A stretch of 20,579 nucleotides of DNA from Candidatus Omnitrophota bacterium (GCA_016867055.1 VGKN01000002.1:1-20579), one strand, 5' to 3'; numbered from the stretch's first letter, positions 13,123 through 20,579 are shown. Numbers and translations are program-made. Notes: generated from the letters alone by a model not told the origin.

Positions 13123-14058
13123 TTAATCGTAGTCTCTGAAATATCTAAACTTACCATCCTCGCATTTGATAAATTCATCATCCAAAATTTTTATATTTTT
13201 AAATCTCATCTGTATAATTTTTTTAAGCTCTTTTGTATATCTAAAACAACCCAAAGAATAGTCTATACTACATTCTTGTCCAATAGAATTATATATATAA
13301 TTTATTAGAGTCCTGTACTTTTCCTCCCAATCCTTTATATGAAAAATTGGGTCCAATCTAATACCTGTTTTAAAACCCATCTCTTGCGCCTTTCTGAAAG
13401 CAGAAAGCCTCTCCCTAAGCGTAGGAGTTCTATATTCAATATATTTTATGAGATAATCAGGATTAACTGTCCAGTGTACAACAAGATTTTTCTTATTGAA
13501 AGCGTTTTTAGAAAACAGTTCTGTTTCCGAACTCTTTGTTCTTAATTCTAATTTTAAATCCTCTTCCGAAAAAATTTCCGCCAAAAATTTGGTATATCCA
13601 CTTAACCATTCTAAAGCAAGGCTATCACTGAGTTCTCCCGTAGTAAAGAGGGATTTTTTTAAATTAACTTGTCTTTTTAGTCTTAAGAATTCATTTTTAA
13701 AATTATTTAGATTAACATAAATACTTATGATATGATTTTCAAGATAAGATTGAAGATAACAATAAGCACAGTCAAATATACAGCCGCTTATCAAATCAAT
13801 TCTATATTCACTACAATTTATTAAATTCTTATTTTCAAAAAATTTTTTAATAAAATTTCCACGCTGTTTTGCCAAAAATAACACTTTTTTTGATAACCCT
13901 ATCGTTGTATTCAGATTATTACCTTTCAAACGTATATCTCTTATATCCCTAATCAAATTTACAGATTTTGGCTTTAGTCGTTTGAGGATTGAATCTGTCT
14001 GCCTTAGATTTTTAATGTCCCTTTCTATATAAACTTCTTTAAAGTATAGATGTTTCAT
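13123..14058 (-). CDS. Spore-photoproduct-lyase-family (SPL-like) radical SAM protein
   Basis: A 311-aa protein. The radical SAM cluster motif is C93-x3-C97-x2-C100, followed directly by YLQS, as in SP lyase (CxxxCxxCYLQ). True SP lyase repairs a UV-made thymine dimer in spores and uses a further catalytic Cys, about 44 residues downstream, as hydrogen donor. In this protein that stretch reads TTGELSDSLALE, with no Cys, so the reaction may differ. The host is not expected to make spores. The gene starts 1 bp after the stop of a ParB-like gene, so the two form a pair. Family call is firm; function is unknown. Confidence 0.85.
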   Translation of the reverse strand: MKHLYFKEVYIERDIKNLRQTDSILKRLKPKSVNLIRDIRDIRLKGNNLNTTIGLSKKVLFLAKQRGNFIKKFFENKNLINCSEYRIDLISGCIFDCAYCYLQSYLENHIISIYVNLNNFKNEFLRLKRQVNLKKSLFTTGELSDSLALEWLSGYTKFLAEIFSEEDLKLELRTKSSETELFSKNAFNKKNLVVHWTVNPDYLIKYIEYRTPTLRERLSAFRKAQEMGFKTGIRLDPIFHIKDWEEKYRTLINYIYNSIGQECSIDYSLGCFRYTKELKKIIQMRFKNIKILDDEFIKCEDGKFRYFRDYD

Positions 14059-14059
14059 A

Positions 14060-15052
14060 TTATTTTAAAAGTCTAAACAAAGCCATAAAATGCCTTTTTT
14101 TGGTTTTGATTATACCTATTAGCTTAACTAACTCTTTATAAGAAGTTGGTTTAAGTAACACGTTTACAAAATCTCCCTCAAAGTTTTCTGGAAATGATAT
14201 ACGCAATTTATCGCCTATGTTTATACACTTTGAAATTTTAAAAAATCTTCTACTTTTTTTTGTAAGATTTGGATACCTATAATCTCTTAGAGTATTTAGT
14301 AGAATTATTGTCTTTTGCCTTGGGTTAAAATTTCCGGATAAAAGTTTATTTTTTACTATTTTTTTATCCAAAATCTCATCAAATGTTTTATTAAATTTCC
14401 TATTTAGAAATGTCAAATATTCTATTATCTCTTTCAACTCATTTGTGTTTATCCTGCAACTTAGTATTATATATTTATAGATAGGAATTCTTTCAGAGGC
14501 ATTTAACCTGGATAAAATGAATAGTTGACCAAGATTTAATTTATCATTGAGAAAACCCTCTTTTATCTCGTCTTCAACCTCGGATATTGCTAAATAATTC
14601 TTAATAACCTCTTTTGATTTAGGCATTTTTAAAAGGGTGGTAAAAATGTTTATCAATTCACTCTCTCCTACCAAAAAATTTCTTTTTAATTTTCTTAAGG
14701 TCATTGCCTTATCAATATCATTAAGATTTCCAGTAAAATAGTTATCATTCAAGGCAAATAAGACACAATCTATATCTTGAGTCTCTTTGTCAAGTACAAA
14801 GGCACGTATTAATTTCTTATTTATAAATTTATAGGAAAACACCCTTCTAAAACCACATACAATTTGATATTTTTCTTTTTGGCGTAGAACAACCGGATTT
14901 ATCAAGCCGGCTTGTTTTATTGAATCGGATAAGTCTTCTATCTCAAATTTATACCTGAACAAAAAAGTCAAATCCTTAAGGTTTATATCTCTTAATGGGA
15001 TTTCTACAGGTTTACCTAATTCTATATGTCTTCCAAATTTTGTTTCTAACAT
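14060..15052 (-). CDS. ParB-like N-terminal-domain protein
   Basis: A 330-aa protein. The ParB N-terminal core is seen at about 15-110: GLINPVVL (49-56), YQIVCGFRRVFSY (62-74, where CGFRR replaces the GERR box). A ParB/KorB-like helix-turn-helix region lies at about 141-180 (KSKEVIKNYLAISEVEDEI). The usual EN(x)qR box is altered to NDNYFTGNLNDID, so CTP binding or partition function is doubtful. ATG 15052 is chosen over TTG 15082 because GGA lies before it and the TTG lacks a ribosome site. There is no ParA next to it; it is coupled to an SPL gene instead. A chromosome-partition role is unlikely; DNA-linked regulation or repair is an inference. Confidence 0.7.
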   Translation of the reverse strand: MLETKFGRHIELGKPVEIPLRDINLKDLTFLFRYKFEIEDLSDSIKQAGLINPVVLRQKEKYQIVCGFRRVFSYKFINKKLIRAFVLDKETQDIDCVLFALNDNYFTGNLNDIDKAMTLRKLKRNFLVGESELINIFTTLLKMPKSKEVIKNYLAISEVEDEIKEGFLNDKLNLGQLFILSRLNASERIPIYKYIILSCRINTNELKEIIEYLTFLNRKFNKTFDEILDKKIVKNKLLSGNFNPRQKTIILLNTLRDYRYPNLTKKSRRFFKISKCINIGDKLRISFPENFEGDFVNVLLKPTSYKELVKLIGIIKTKKRHFMALFRLLK

Positions 15053-15123
15053 GCTACAATCCGTTGTCAGAGATAAAGGCAATATTTAAAACACGAAAGG
15101 GAAATCAAAGCGAAAGATTTAAC

Positions 15124-15152
15124 ATGATATATTATTTAAATCTAATTATCAA
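15124..15152 (-). promoter_or_regulatory. Probable promoter of the ParB-like/SPL unit
   Basis: On the - strand TTGATA (15152-15147), 17-bp spacer, TATCAT (15129-15124). Each hexamer has one mismatch to the sigma-70 consensus. The start of transcription would be near 15117, 65 nt before the ATG at 15052. Upstream lies a 193-bp gap to the previous - strand gene. Confidence 0.55.
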
Positions 15153-15275
15153 CTGGCGAGATATATTAATTCTAGGTGGTTGATTCAATTGGTAAGACAA
15201 GTGAACCTTTAAATATTTCATTAGACAAACCTTTTGGATTATTCTCAGAATGCGTTTATCTAGGGGGATAAAAAA

Positions 15276-15749
15276 CTATTTCACTTCTGATTTTTCTTTT
15301 ATATTGGTGAGTATCTCCTGAATCTCTCTAAAAATAGGTTTATTCTTAAAATTAGTAATTCTTATAAGTCTACCATGTTTTTTATATTGAAAAGAAGGTA
15401 TTAAGGTAAGAATTATCATTTTATTTATTTCTTTAATCTCAATATCTAAAACTATTCCATGGTCAATTGTACCTACAATCCTATACCATAATTCCTTTAA
15501 AACAAAGGCATCAAGTTCTCTTCTGGCGGTTATATGCATCTCTTTTTCTTTGGAATCGGTTATTAAAAAATAATACTCTTTTAGAACCGCGGATGAATTA
15601 TTGAACACTGTTTTCCTAACCGATTTTATTTCAATACAGAAAGATTGTATTTTAGTTTCTTTTGTGCCTTTGGTTGTTCCAAGTATAGAGATTATGAAAA
15701 TAATACCGGCAATAACCTTTATTAAATTATAAGAGAATTTTAACAGCAT
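15276..15749 (-). CDS. Hypothetical protein with N-terminal membrane anchor
   Basis: A 157-aa protein with a hydrophobic segment at about 8-25 (signal anchor or signal peptide; no lipobox) and an alpha/beta domain of unknown family (SVRKTVFNNSSAVLKEYYFL, and a strand pair IVLDIEIKEI/MIILTLI). It starts 6 bp after the Minf_1886 gene and closes the aroB operon. The stop is followed by the gap before the ParB unit. Not recognised; a periplasmic location is likely from the N-terminus. Confidence 0.65.
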   Translation of the reverse strand: MLLKFSYNLIKVIAGIIFIISILGTTKGTKETKIQSFCIEIKSVRKTVFNNSSAVLKEYYFLITDSKEKEMHITARRELDAFVLKELWYRIVGTIDHGIVLDIEIKEINKMIILTLIPSFQYKKHGRLIRITNFKNKPIFREIQEILTNIKEKSEVK

Positions 15750-15755
15750 CTTTAA

Positions 15756-16127
15756 TTATAGAATAAACTTAAATTCTTTTTTGAAGGTATCCTTAAGATC
15801 AAAAACATCCTTAAAATCATCCTTTGAATCAGTTTCAGTCTTTGATAAAAGACCCTGCTCAATAAGGTTAAAAACTATCTCACCAAAATCATCCGTTGTT
15901 TCTATGCCCCAGTGCTCAAAAACTTCAAAAACCATAGGTCCAAATTGTGAAATTCCAAAATCTTTTATTCCTTCAAGCAATTCCCTTCCGGTAATGTGCC
16001 TTGGTTTTGGCAATTTAGAAATGGTATGATTTAGAGCATTTAAGACAAAATTATATGCTTCCTTTCTATATCTTTTGTCTTTTAGTAGTATATTATCAAT
16101 TTTTTTTGAATAATCTAAATACGCCAT
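15756..16127 (-). CDS. Minf_1886-family conserved protein (PVC-restricted)
   Basis: A 123-aa protein of the family I remember as Minf_1886 (TIGR04138-type), found in Verrucomicrobia, Planctomycetes and relatives. Matching parts: KDKRYRKEAYNFVLNAL, HITGRELLEGIKDFGISQFG, HWGIETTDDFGEIVFNLIE, GLLSKTE. Its function is unknown. The length fits the family. It starts 5 bp after the SPOR gene and is read as part of the aroB operon. It supports the assignment of the organism to the PVC group. Confidence 0.85.
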   Translation of the reverse strand: MAYLDYSKKIDNILLKDKRYRKEAYNFVLNALNHTISKLPKPRHITGRELLEGIKDFGISQFGPMVFEVFEHWGIETTDDFGEIVFNLIEQGLLSKTETDSKDDFKDVFDLKDTFKKEFKFIL

Positions 16128-16132
16128 AATAA

Positions 16133-16843
16133 CTATCTTTGACGAATAAATGCATCGGAGAATTTCTCTTCCTTCCTTAATCTCTCCAATAATCCATAGG
16201 CACTTGTATTGTCCTGATAAAGCCCAACATATATGCGATATCTTGGTTTCCCTTGCTTAGATTCAGCTGTAAAAATATTTGCTTGAAAACCTCTTTTTTT
16301 CAGATAGGTTATAAGTTGATTTGCCTCGGGGAATCTTTCGTACTCGGCAACTTGAATTGTAAACCCTTTTTGAAGATTTATCCTACTGGATTTACTACTG
16401 GCTTTCAAATTTGATAAAAAATGTTTTGAAATCATAGAAATTGTAAAAAACAAGATAGGCACAGTTATAAACACAATAGCAAACTTCATCATTCCTTTAA
16501 AAATCACCAAAAAACTATTAAATAATTTTGAAAAATTGTTCAAAGATATAAGTCTCTTTTCATTTAAAAGGGACACATCCAACGCAACAATTTTTTTCCC
16601 AAGATTTCTTTTCTCTTTATCCATTTTTATAAAGGTTTTTTTGGTATCCTCTATTTCGTTTCTAATTAATCCCAATTCTTGTTTAAGCGTTTCCTTTTTC
16701 TGTCTTTCTTCTTTAGTGTCTGAGGTTGTTATTTTTTTCCTTGCTTCTTCTGATTTATAAAAATCTATCATAGAATATTCACCATAAAGCCTATTCTGAA
16801 TTTCTTTTTCGCTTAATTTTTTAAAAGCTTTTTTTTGCATCAT
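16133..16843 (-). CDS. SPOR-domain membrane protein
   Basis: A 236-aa protein with a coiled-coil cytoplasmic part (about 30-100, rich in Lys/Glu), one membrane helix (about 119-139) and a C-terminal SPOR domain (about 160-235: GFTIQVAEYERFPEA, LKKRGFQANI, RYRIYVGLY). SPOR domains bind glycan-stripped peptidoglycan at the division septum, so this is probably a cell-division or cell-wall protein with periplasmic SPOR. Two ATGs in tandem (16843, 16840) leave the exact start open by one residue. It starts 2 bp after the GNAT stop. Confidence 0.85.
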   Translation of the reverse strand: MMQKKAFKKLSEKEIQNRLYGEYSMIDFYKSEEARKKITTSDTKEERQKKETLKQELGLIRNEIEDTKKTFIKMDKEKRNLGKKIVALDVSLLNEKRLISLNNFSKLFNSFLVIFKGMMKFAIVFITVPILFFTISMISKHFLSNLKASSKSSRINLQKGFTIQVAEYERFPEANQLITYLKKRGFQANIFTAESKQGKPRYRIYVGLYQDNTSAYGLLERLRKEEKFSDAFIRQR

Positions 16844-16845
16844 AT

Positions 16846-17334
16846 CTATTTTAAAGTTAAAACAAATTTTATAATCTGAAAATTCTCAAAGGGAATTTTT
16901 TCTCTTTCAATAAAACCATTCTTCTTGCAAAGTTTAATTGCAGAACCCATTCTATCAGTAGTGCGAAATACTACTTCATGAAATCCCTTTTCCCTGCAAA
17001 ATTTTATTGCCTCTTTAAGTAATAAAGTACCTAAGCCCTGCTTACGGAATTTAGGTAAAACAAAAAATCTCCTAAGAAGAGCTATAAACTTGCTATCCTC
17101 CTTTATGGCAACAGTACCTATAGGCTTCTCTTCTGATACCAGCACCAAAAAGGTATCTCTCTTGCCACCATATGAACTATTAATATGTTCCATGTCAGTC
17201 TCTGGATAGGCGCTTTTTTCAATCGCAAACTCTTTTGATAATATTGTAATAATAAGATCTTTAACTTTTTTTGAATCTTGTTCTTTGAATTTTCTTATAA
17301 ATATATTATTATGATTCAAAACAACCTGCTTCAT
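16846..17334 (-). CDS. GNAT-family N-acetyltransferase
   Basis: A 162-aa acetyl-CoA-dependent acetyltransferase. The acetyl-CoA-binding motif A reads R97-K-Q-G100-L-G102 after the strand FFVLP, with the following helix TLLLKEAIKFC; motif B is KLCKKNGF. Such GNATs acetylate an amine of a small molecule, peptide or protein; the substrate is not clear. The start overlaps the aroB stop (TAATG on the - strand), so it is translated in a coupled manner with aroB and may be housekeeping. Confidence 0.88.
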   Translation of the reverse strand: MKQVVLNHNNIFIRKFKEQDSKKVKDLIITILSKEFAIEKSAYPETDMEHINSSYGGKRDTFLVLVSEEKPIGTVAIKEDSKFIALLRRFFVLPKFRKQGLGTLLLKEAIKFCREKGFHEVVFRTTDRMGSAIKLCKKNGFIEREKIPFENFQIIKFVLTLK

Positions 17335-18428
17335 TAATAACTCCTATTTTTAATAGCCTCTTCAATAAGTTTTAAAGGGACGCCTTCTACTATCTCTACC
17401 TTTCCAATTTTAACAGGTAAAACAAGCCTCGTCTTTCCATGTATAAATTTTTTATCCATACATATAGATTTTATCATTTTATCTATTCTTATATTCTTAA
17501 TAAAAGTAGGAAGATTATATTTCTTTAACAATAATTCAAGCCTTTCCTTTAATATCCCCTTGCAAATCCCAAGCCTCTCTGATATATCTGTGGCGCATAT
17601 CATACCAAATGATATTGCCTCTCCATGGGAGTAGATACCACTATACTCTGTTGCTGCTTCTAAGGCGTGACCAACAGTATGGCCGAAATTCAATATCGTT
17701 CTAAATCCTCTCTCTTCTCTTTCATCCTTTTCAACAACTCTTGATTTAATTCTGACGCTTTCATAAACTATCTTTTCTATATGCACTGGTTTCAATTTCA
17801 ATATCTCCTTAAAGTTCTCCTCAAGATATCCAAAGAGACCATAATCACAAATTACTCCGTATTTAATAATTTCGGCTATGCCACTTTTTATGTGTCTGGA
17901 AGAAAGGGTCTCTAATAAAGAGATATCAATTAATACAAGTTTGGGTTGATAAAAAGAACCTATCAGGTTTTTTCCTGCTTTTAGGTCTACGCCTACTTTT
18001 CCTCCAATTGAGGAGTCTACCTGTGAAAGAAGTGTAGTTGGTATATTTACATAAGGTATTCCTCTCTTATATATTGAGGCTACAAACCCTGCCAAGTCTC
18101 CCACCACACCTCCACCTAATGCTATTATAAATGGATTATTAAATTTTTCTAATTTTGTCAAAAAATTTATAGCTTTTACTGTAACTTCTAATGACTTACT
18201 CCTTTCGGAGTCGGCCATTATAAAAGAACCTATCTCTTTATAACCAGAATTTAAGAGGGTTTTTTTAAGGTTTTTACCTATAACAATATTGATTTTGGGA
18301 TTAGTTATGATTATAGGCGGATTTCCTAATTCTAAGTTTTTCAAAAAATTATGAATTTTATTGATTAAATTTCTGCCTATTAAAATATTATATGAATTTT
18401 CCAATAGACTAACTCTGATTTTCTTCAT
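17334..18428 (-). CDS. aroB: 3-dehydroquinate synthase
   Basis: Second step of the shikimate pathway: DAHP to 3-dehydroquinate, NAD- and metal-dependent, in the cytosol. The 364-aa protein is of full family length. NAD-binding GGGVVGDLAGF (105-115), PTTLLSQVDSSIGGK (from P130), KNLIGSFYQP (153-162). Metal ligands are E186 (GIAEIIKYG), H250 (FGHTVGHALE) and H268 (SHGEA). It is the first gene of a five-gene - strand operon (aroB, GNAT, SPOR, Minf_1886, hypothetical). The start is fixed by the family N-terminus, yet the promoter lies so near that little or no leader exists. Confidence 0.97.
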   Translation of the reverse strand: MKKIRVSLLENSYNILIGRNLINKIHNFLKNLELGNPPIIITNPKINIVIGKNLKKTLLNSGYKEIGSFIMADSERSKSLEVTVKAINFLTKLEKFNNPFIIALGGGVVGDLAGFVASIYKRGIPYVNIPTTLLSQVDSSIGGKVGVDLKAGKNLIGSFYQPKLVLIDISLLETLSSRHIKSGIAEIIKYGVICDYGLFGYLEENFKEILKLKPVHIEKIVYESVRIKSRVVEKDEREERGFRTILNFGHTVGHALEAATEYSGIYSHGEAISFGMICATDISERLGICKGILKERLELLLKKYNLPTFIKNIRIDKMIKSICMDKKFIHGKTRLVLPVKIGKVEIVEGVPLKLIEEAIKNRSY

Positions 18429-18436
18429 TTGATTTT

Positions 18437-18465
18437 AGTATAACAATCAAAGTTAGATTAGTCAA
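18437..18465 (-). promoter_or_regulatory. aroB promoter, giving a probably leaderless mRNA
   Basis: On the - strand TTGACT (18465-18460), 17-bp spacer, TATACT (18442-18437); one mismatch in each hexamer. Only 8 nt separate the -10 from the aroB ATG at 18428, so the transcript should start at about 18430-18428, at or 1-2 nt before the start codon. There is no Shine-Dalgarno, which fits a leaderless mRNA. Confidence 0.6.
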
Positions 18466-18546
18466 GAAGGAAAGATTCAGAAAGGCTTTTTGTTGATGGG
18501 TTAGTGAGATTTGACTATTATCACTGAATACAAAAATTTTATATTT

Positions 18547-18642
18547 CTAATGCGGTTTACCTTGTAACATCGCAGGACCATGGGGTAAACTAAAAAGTAT
18601 AGCCCTTAGAGATATCAACAATCTTGGAATAACCCCTTTCAT
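18547..18642 (-). repeat. Possible repeat fragment with GTTTACC inverted arms and a 31-codon micro-ORF
   Basis: GTTTACC (18555-18561) and GGTAAAC (18584-18590) form a 7-bp inverted pair around 22 nt. On the - strand the right arm reads GTTTACCCCAT (18590-18580), identical for 11 nt to the left end of the element at 4087. A 31-codon open frame (ATG 18642 to TAG 18549-18547) crosses it, without a ribosome site. It may be a relic of a mobile repeat; coding is unlikely. Confidence 0.35.
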
Positions 18643-18696
18643 CAAATAAGTTATTTTTTATAACCATTCAAAATATATTAAATTGTACACAGAATT

Positions 18697-19410
18697 TTAT
18701 TCATTCATCCTGAATGAAATTATAACACTTAAATTAAGACTTTTCTTTTGAACACTATCTGGAAAGGGAGGAAAAGGAGTTGCCTCTTTTATTCCTCTTA
18801 GGGCAGCCTCTTTTAATATAGAACTATTTGTTGACTCCTCATCCAGCACTAAAACATCCATAAGTTGACCATTTTTTAAAAGTATAAAATTTACGTATAT
18901 ATCTCCCTCTATCTGCCTTTTCGGATATTTAACTGAACGCCTTATCAATTCCCTGATTGATTTATAATAATTTTGATATGCAATATCCTCTTTAATGTCT
19001 TGTGATTTATTCTCTTTGAATTTCTCTTGGGCATTTTCGGTTTCTTCTTTTTTTAACCGCTCCTGAATTTTAACAAAACTATCTTCTGTTTTTAACATAT
19101 GGCTTTCATCTTGCCCGGCTGGTTTTTTCTTCTGTTGAACACTTTGACTGACTTTATCCTGTTTAGACTGAAGAATCTGCTGATTAACATTTGTATCTTC
19201 AGATAAAAGCAATTCTTTTTTTTGTATCAACTGTTGCTTTAAAAAATCTGTGTGCAGATTTACAAATTCTATATAGCTAATCTGCGGCTGAATAGAAAAT
19301 AACTCTTTCGGAAAAAATCTTATTTTAAAGAATGGCAAAAAAAATATGGAATGTATTGAAATTGAAATTAAAAGTGAAATTTTAAAAGAATTGCTGGGCC
19401 GGATCAACAT
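18697..19410 (-). CDS. tonB: Second TonB-family protein
   Basis: A 237-aa protein: membrane anchor about 9-30 with S16-x3-H20, the arrangement of E. coli TonB; a long Gln/Lys/Glu-rich spacer (about 60-140) without Pro repeats; a C-terminal TonB domain (about 150-235: SVKYPKRQIEGDIYVNFIL, LKNGQLMDVLVLDEES, FPPFP). It lies 54 bp after a TonB-dependent receptor and is probably the dedicated transducer for it. It differs strongly from the first TonB. The shared ExbBD may be the pair at the left of the window. Confidence 0.87.
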   Translation of the reverse strand: MLIRPSNSFKISLLISISIHSIFFLPFFKIRFFPKELFSIQPQISYIEFVNLHTDFLKQQLIQKKELLLSEDTNVNQQILQSKQDKVSQSVQQKKKPAGQDESHMLKTEDSFVKIQERLKKEETENAQEKFKENKSQDIKEDIAYQNYYKSIRELIRRSVKYPKRQIEGDIYVNFILLKNGQLMDVLVLDEESTNSSILKEAALRGIKEATPFPPFPDSVQKKSLNLSVIISFRMNE

Positions 19411-19464
19411 AGTATTGTTTATAAAAATTTTATTCAGGTATTATCCCATTTTTCAAAAATTCTG

Positions 19465-20579
19465 TCAAAATGTTTTCTTTACACCTGCGAAAAAAGAAAA
19501 TCCTGCGGTTGCATAACCTCTTACCTCTTCATATTTTTTATTTAGAAGATTTTCTATTGTGCAAAAAATATCAAAATTTTCGGTCACTTTATATCCCGCG
19601 GATAAATCAATTCTTGCGTATGGCTTCATCTTCTCCGTATTTGACGTGTTATCCCAACGATGACCAAAATAATTAAGTGAAGAGGTTATTTTTAAATTTT
19701 TAAATAAATCCCAATCTATATTCAGGCTGAATCTATCCTTGGGTCTTCTTGCTAATTCCTTACCGGTGGAATTATTGCGAGTATTTGTTCTGGTGTATGC
19801 ACAATCTATCTTATTTTTTTTAAAAGGTGTTATTGAAAAATTCAACTCAGAACCTGCGGTTTTCGCCTTGCCAATATTTCTGTATCTGTTAGTATCGAAA
19901 TCATAGTCAACCATATTTTTAAATAAATTATGGAAATAACCTGCCCCTACGAGTACATTCTCTGTAAAGTTCTTTTCTAAGGCGAGGTCATAACTAAGAC
20001 TCTCATCAGGTGTTAGGCAAGAATTACCATATGTTGGATCATAGAGTTGAAAAAGGGAAGGTGCTTTAAAACCTGTTCCAAAATTAGATTTTAGTCTTGT
20101 ATTGATCCTTTCAAAAAGATAGGAGGATGATAATTTGTAATTTATATCTGAGCCAAAACTCTGATTGTCATCTACCCTTATTCCAAGGGTTGTGAAAGAT
20201 TTTTCCCAAAGAGTAAGCTGATTCTGAATATAAAGTGCCTTGTTATTAACGGTTCTTCGATTAACATTTCTATGCGCTCCCCTCTCCTCTTCATATTCAA
20301 AACCACCTGTTATAGTATCCATATCAGAAATAAAAAAGTTGTTCTGCCAGTCAATTTTTTTATTATTTCCATAATACCAGTCATCATAGGCATCTAATGG
20401 GTCCTTTGAATCTGGATCATCTCTGTATCGTCTTTTAACATTAAGCCAGACTAGGTTTAACCTCTGCTCCCAAAAGTCTTTCAATCTATTAGAAAGCTGG
20501 GTCTTAAAAGCAAACGAATTGCTCTTAGCGATATAATTTGGGTCGTCATCATAGGCTGCATCATCAATATCTGCAATAG
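19465..20579 (-). CDS. TonB-dependent outer-membrane receptor, C-terminal part (BtuB-like, partial)
   Basis: The frame is open to the right edge (reading IADIDDAAYDD at the edge), so about 370 residues of the C-terminal barrel are present and the plug and TonB box are missing. Alternating strands cover the whole length. Family features: FGTGFKAPSLFQLYDPTYGN, LTPDESLSYDLALEKNF, GSELNFSI, and the end NLLNKKYEEVRGY...GVKKTF with a terminal Phe, the signal for barrel assembly. The PSLFQLY...G pattern resembles BtuB-type receptors for cobalamin, but siderophore uptake is not excluded. A TTG within the frame (20484) is an internal Leu, not a start. Confidence 0.88.
   Translation of the reverse strand, partial: IADIDDAAYDDDPNYIAKSNSFAFKTQLSNRLKDFWEQRLNLVWLNVKRRYRDDPDSKDPLDAYDDWYYGNNKKIDWQNNFFISDMDTITGGFEYEEERGAHRNVNRRTVNNKALYIQNQLTLWEKSFTTLGIRVDDNQSFGSDINYKLSSSYLFERINTRLKSNFGTGFKAPSLFQLYDPTYGNSCLTPDESLSYDLALEKNFTENVLVGAGYFHNLFKNMVDYDFDTNRYRNIGKAKTAGSELNFSITPFKKNKIDCAYTRTNTRNNSTGKELARRPKDRFSLNIDWDLFKNLKITSSLNYFGHRWDNTSNTEKMKPYARIDLSAGYKVTENFDIFCTIENLLNKKYEEVRGYATAGFSFFAGVKKTF

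Noticed and set aside
13123..14058. A genuine spore photoproduct lyase
   Set aside because: The donor Cys position carries Glu and there are no spore genes nearby; only the family call is kept.
15170..15260. tRNA-like stretch with GGTGGTTGATTCAATTGGTAAGAC, recalling a tRNA D-arm
   Set aside because: There is no TTCGA-type T-arm, no acceptor stem pairing and no anticodon arm at the right distance.
1..20579. CRISPR array, prophage, rRNA or tRNA genes
   Set aside because: No regularly spaced repeats, no phage structural or integrase genes and no rRNA-like or complete tRNA-like sequence was found by reading.

Overview
The window is an AT-rich bacterial chromosome segment with densely packed genes. 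The best guess for its source is the PVC superphylum, most likely a Candidatus Omnitrophota (OP3)-type lineage. Two small lineage-restricted families support this: a small basic protein with the FGLPKV core (2132-2401, like the Chlamydiae/Verrucomicrobia/Planctomycetes small basic family) and a Minf_1886-type protein (15756-16127). ExbB/ExbD/TonB, a TonB-dependent receptor and a lipoprotein show a Gram-negative, two-membrane cell. The phylum is inferred from remembered family distributions, not from a search.

Left block (1-6024, + strand). This is one tightly coupled gene string: end of a TPR-like protein, ExbB, ExbD, TonB, a membrane zinc-ribbon miniprotein, the small basic protein, a two-SH3 coiled-coil secreted protein, an M50 site-2-type protease, an M48 lipoprotein protease, an EF-Tu-domain-2-like small protein and a LOG-family protein. 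The M48 gene carries a palindromic element that looks like a non-autonomous IS200/IS605-type insertion, in frame within its signal-peptide region.

Middle block (6131-10428, + strand). It holds a secreted HEAT-repeat protein, a large membrane glycosyltransferase of the OpgH/NdvB (GT84/GT2) kind, a PilZ protein, an inositol-monophosphatase-family enzyme, a small TTG-start ORF, and a second PilZ protein with its own near-consensus promoter and a perfect 16-bp palindrome in the leader. Together they look like a c-di-GMP-responsive surface-glycan locus. A 339-bp gene-free convergent gap (10429-10767) follows.

Right block (10768-20579, all - strand). In transcription order from the right edge: a truncated TonB-dependent receptor and a second TonB; then an aroB operon (aroB, GNAT, SPOR protein, Minf_1886 protein, hypothetical) from a promoter placed so close to the start codon that the mRNA is probably leaderless; then a ParB-like protein, an SPL-family radical SAM protein and a DUF362 ferredoxin protein; then three small membrane proteins. 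A 128-bp nested inverted repeat lies between DUF362 and the small membrane genes, and one of these genes probably starts at an AUA codon.

The most interesting items are the in-frame element in the M48 lipoprotein, the ParB/SPL-like pair (SPL apparently without the catalytic cysteine), the structured element at 11779-11906, and the HEAT/glycosyltransferase/PilZ locus.
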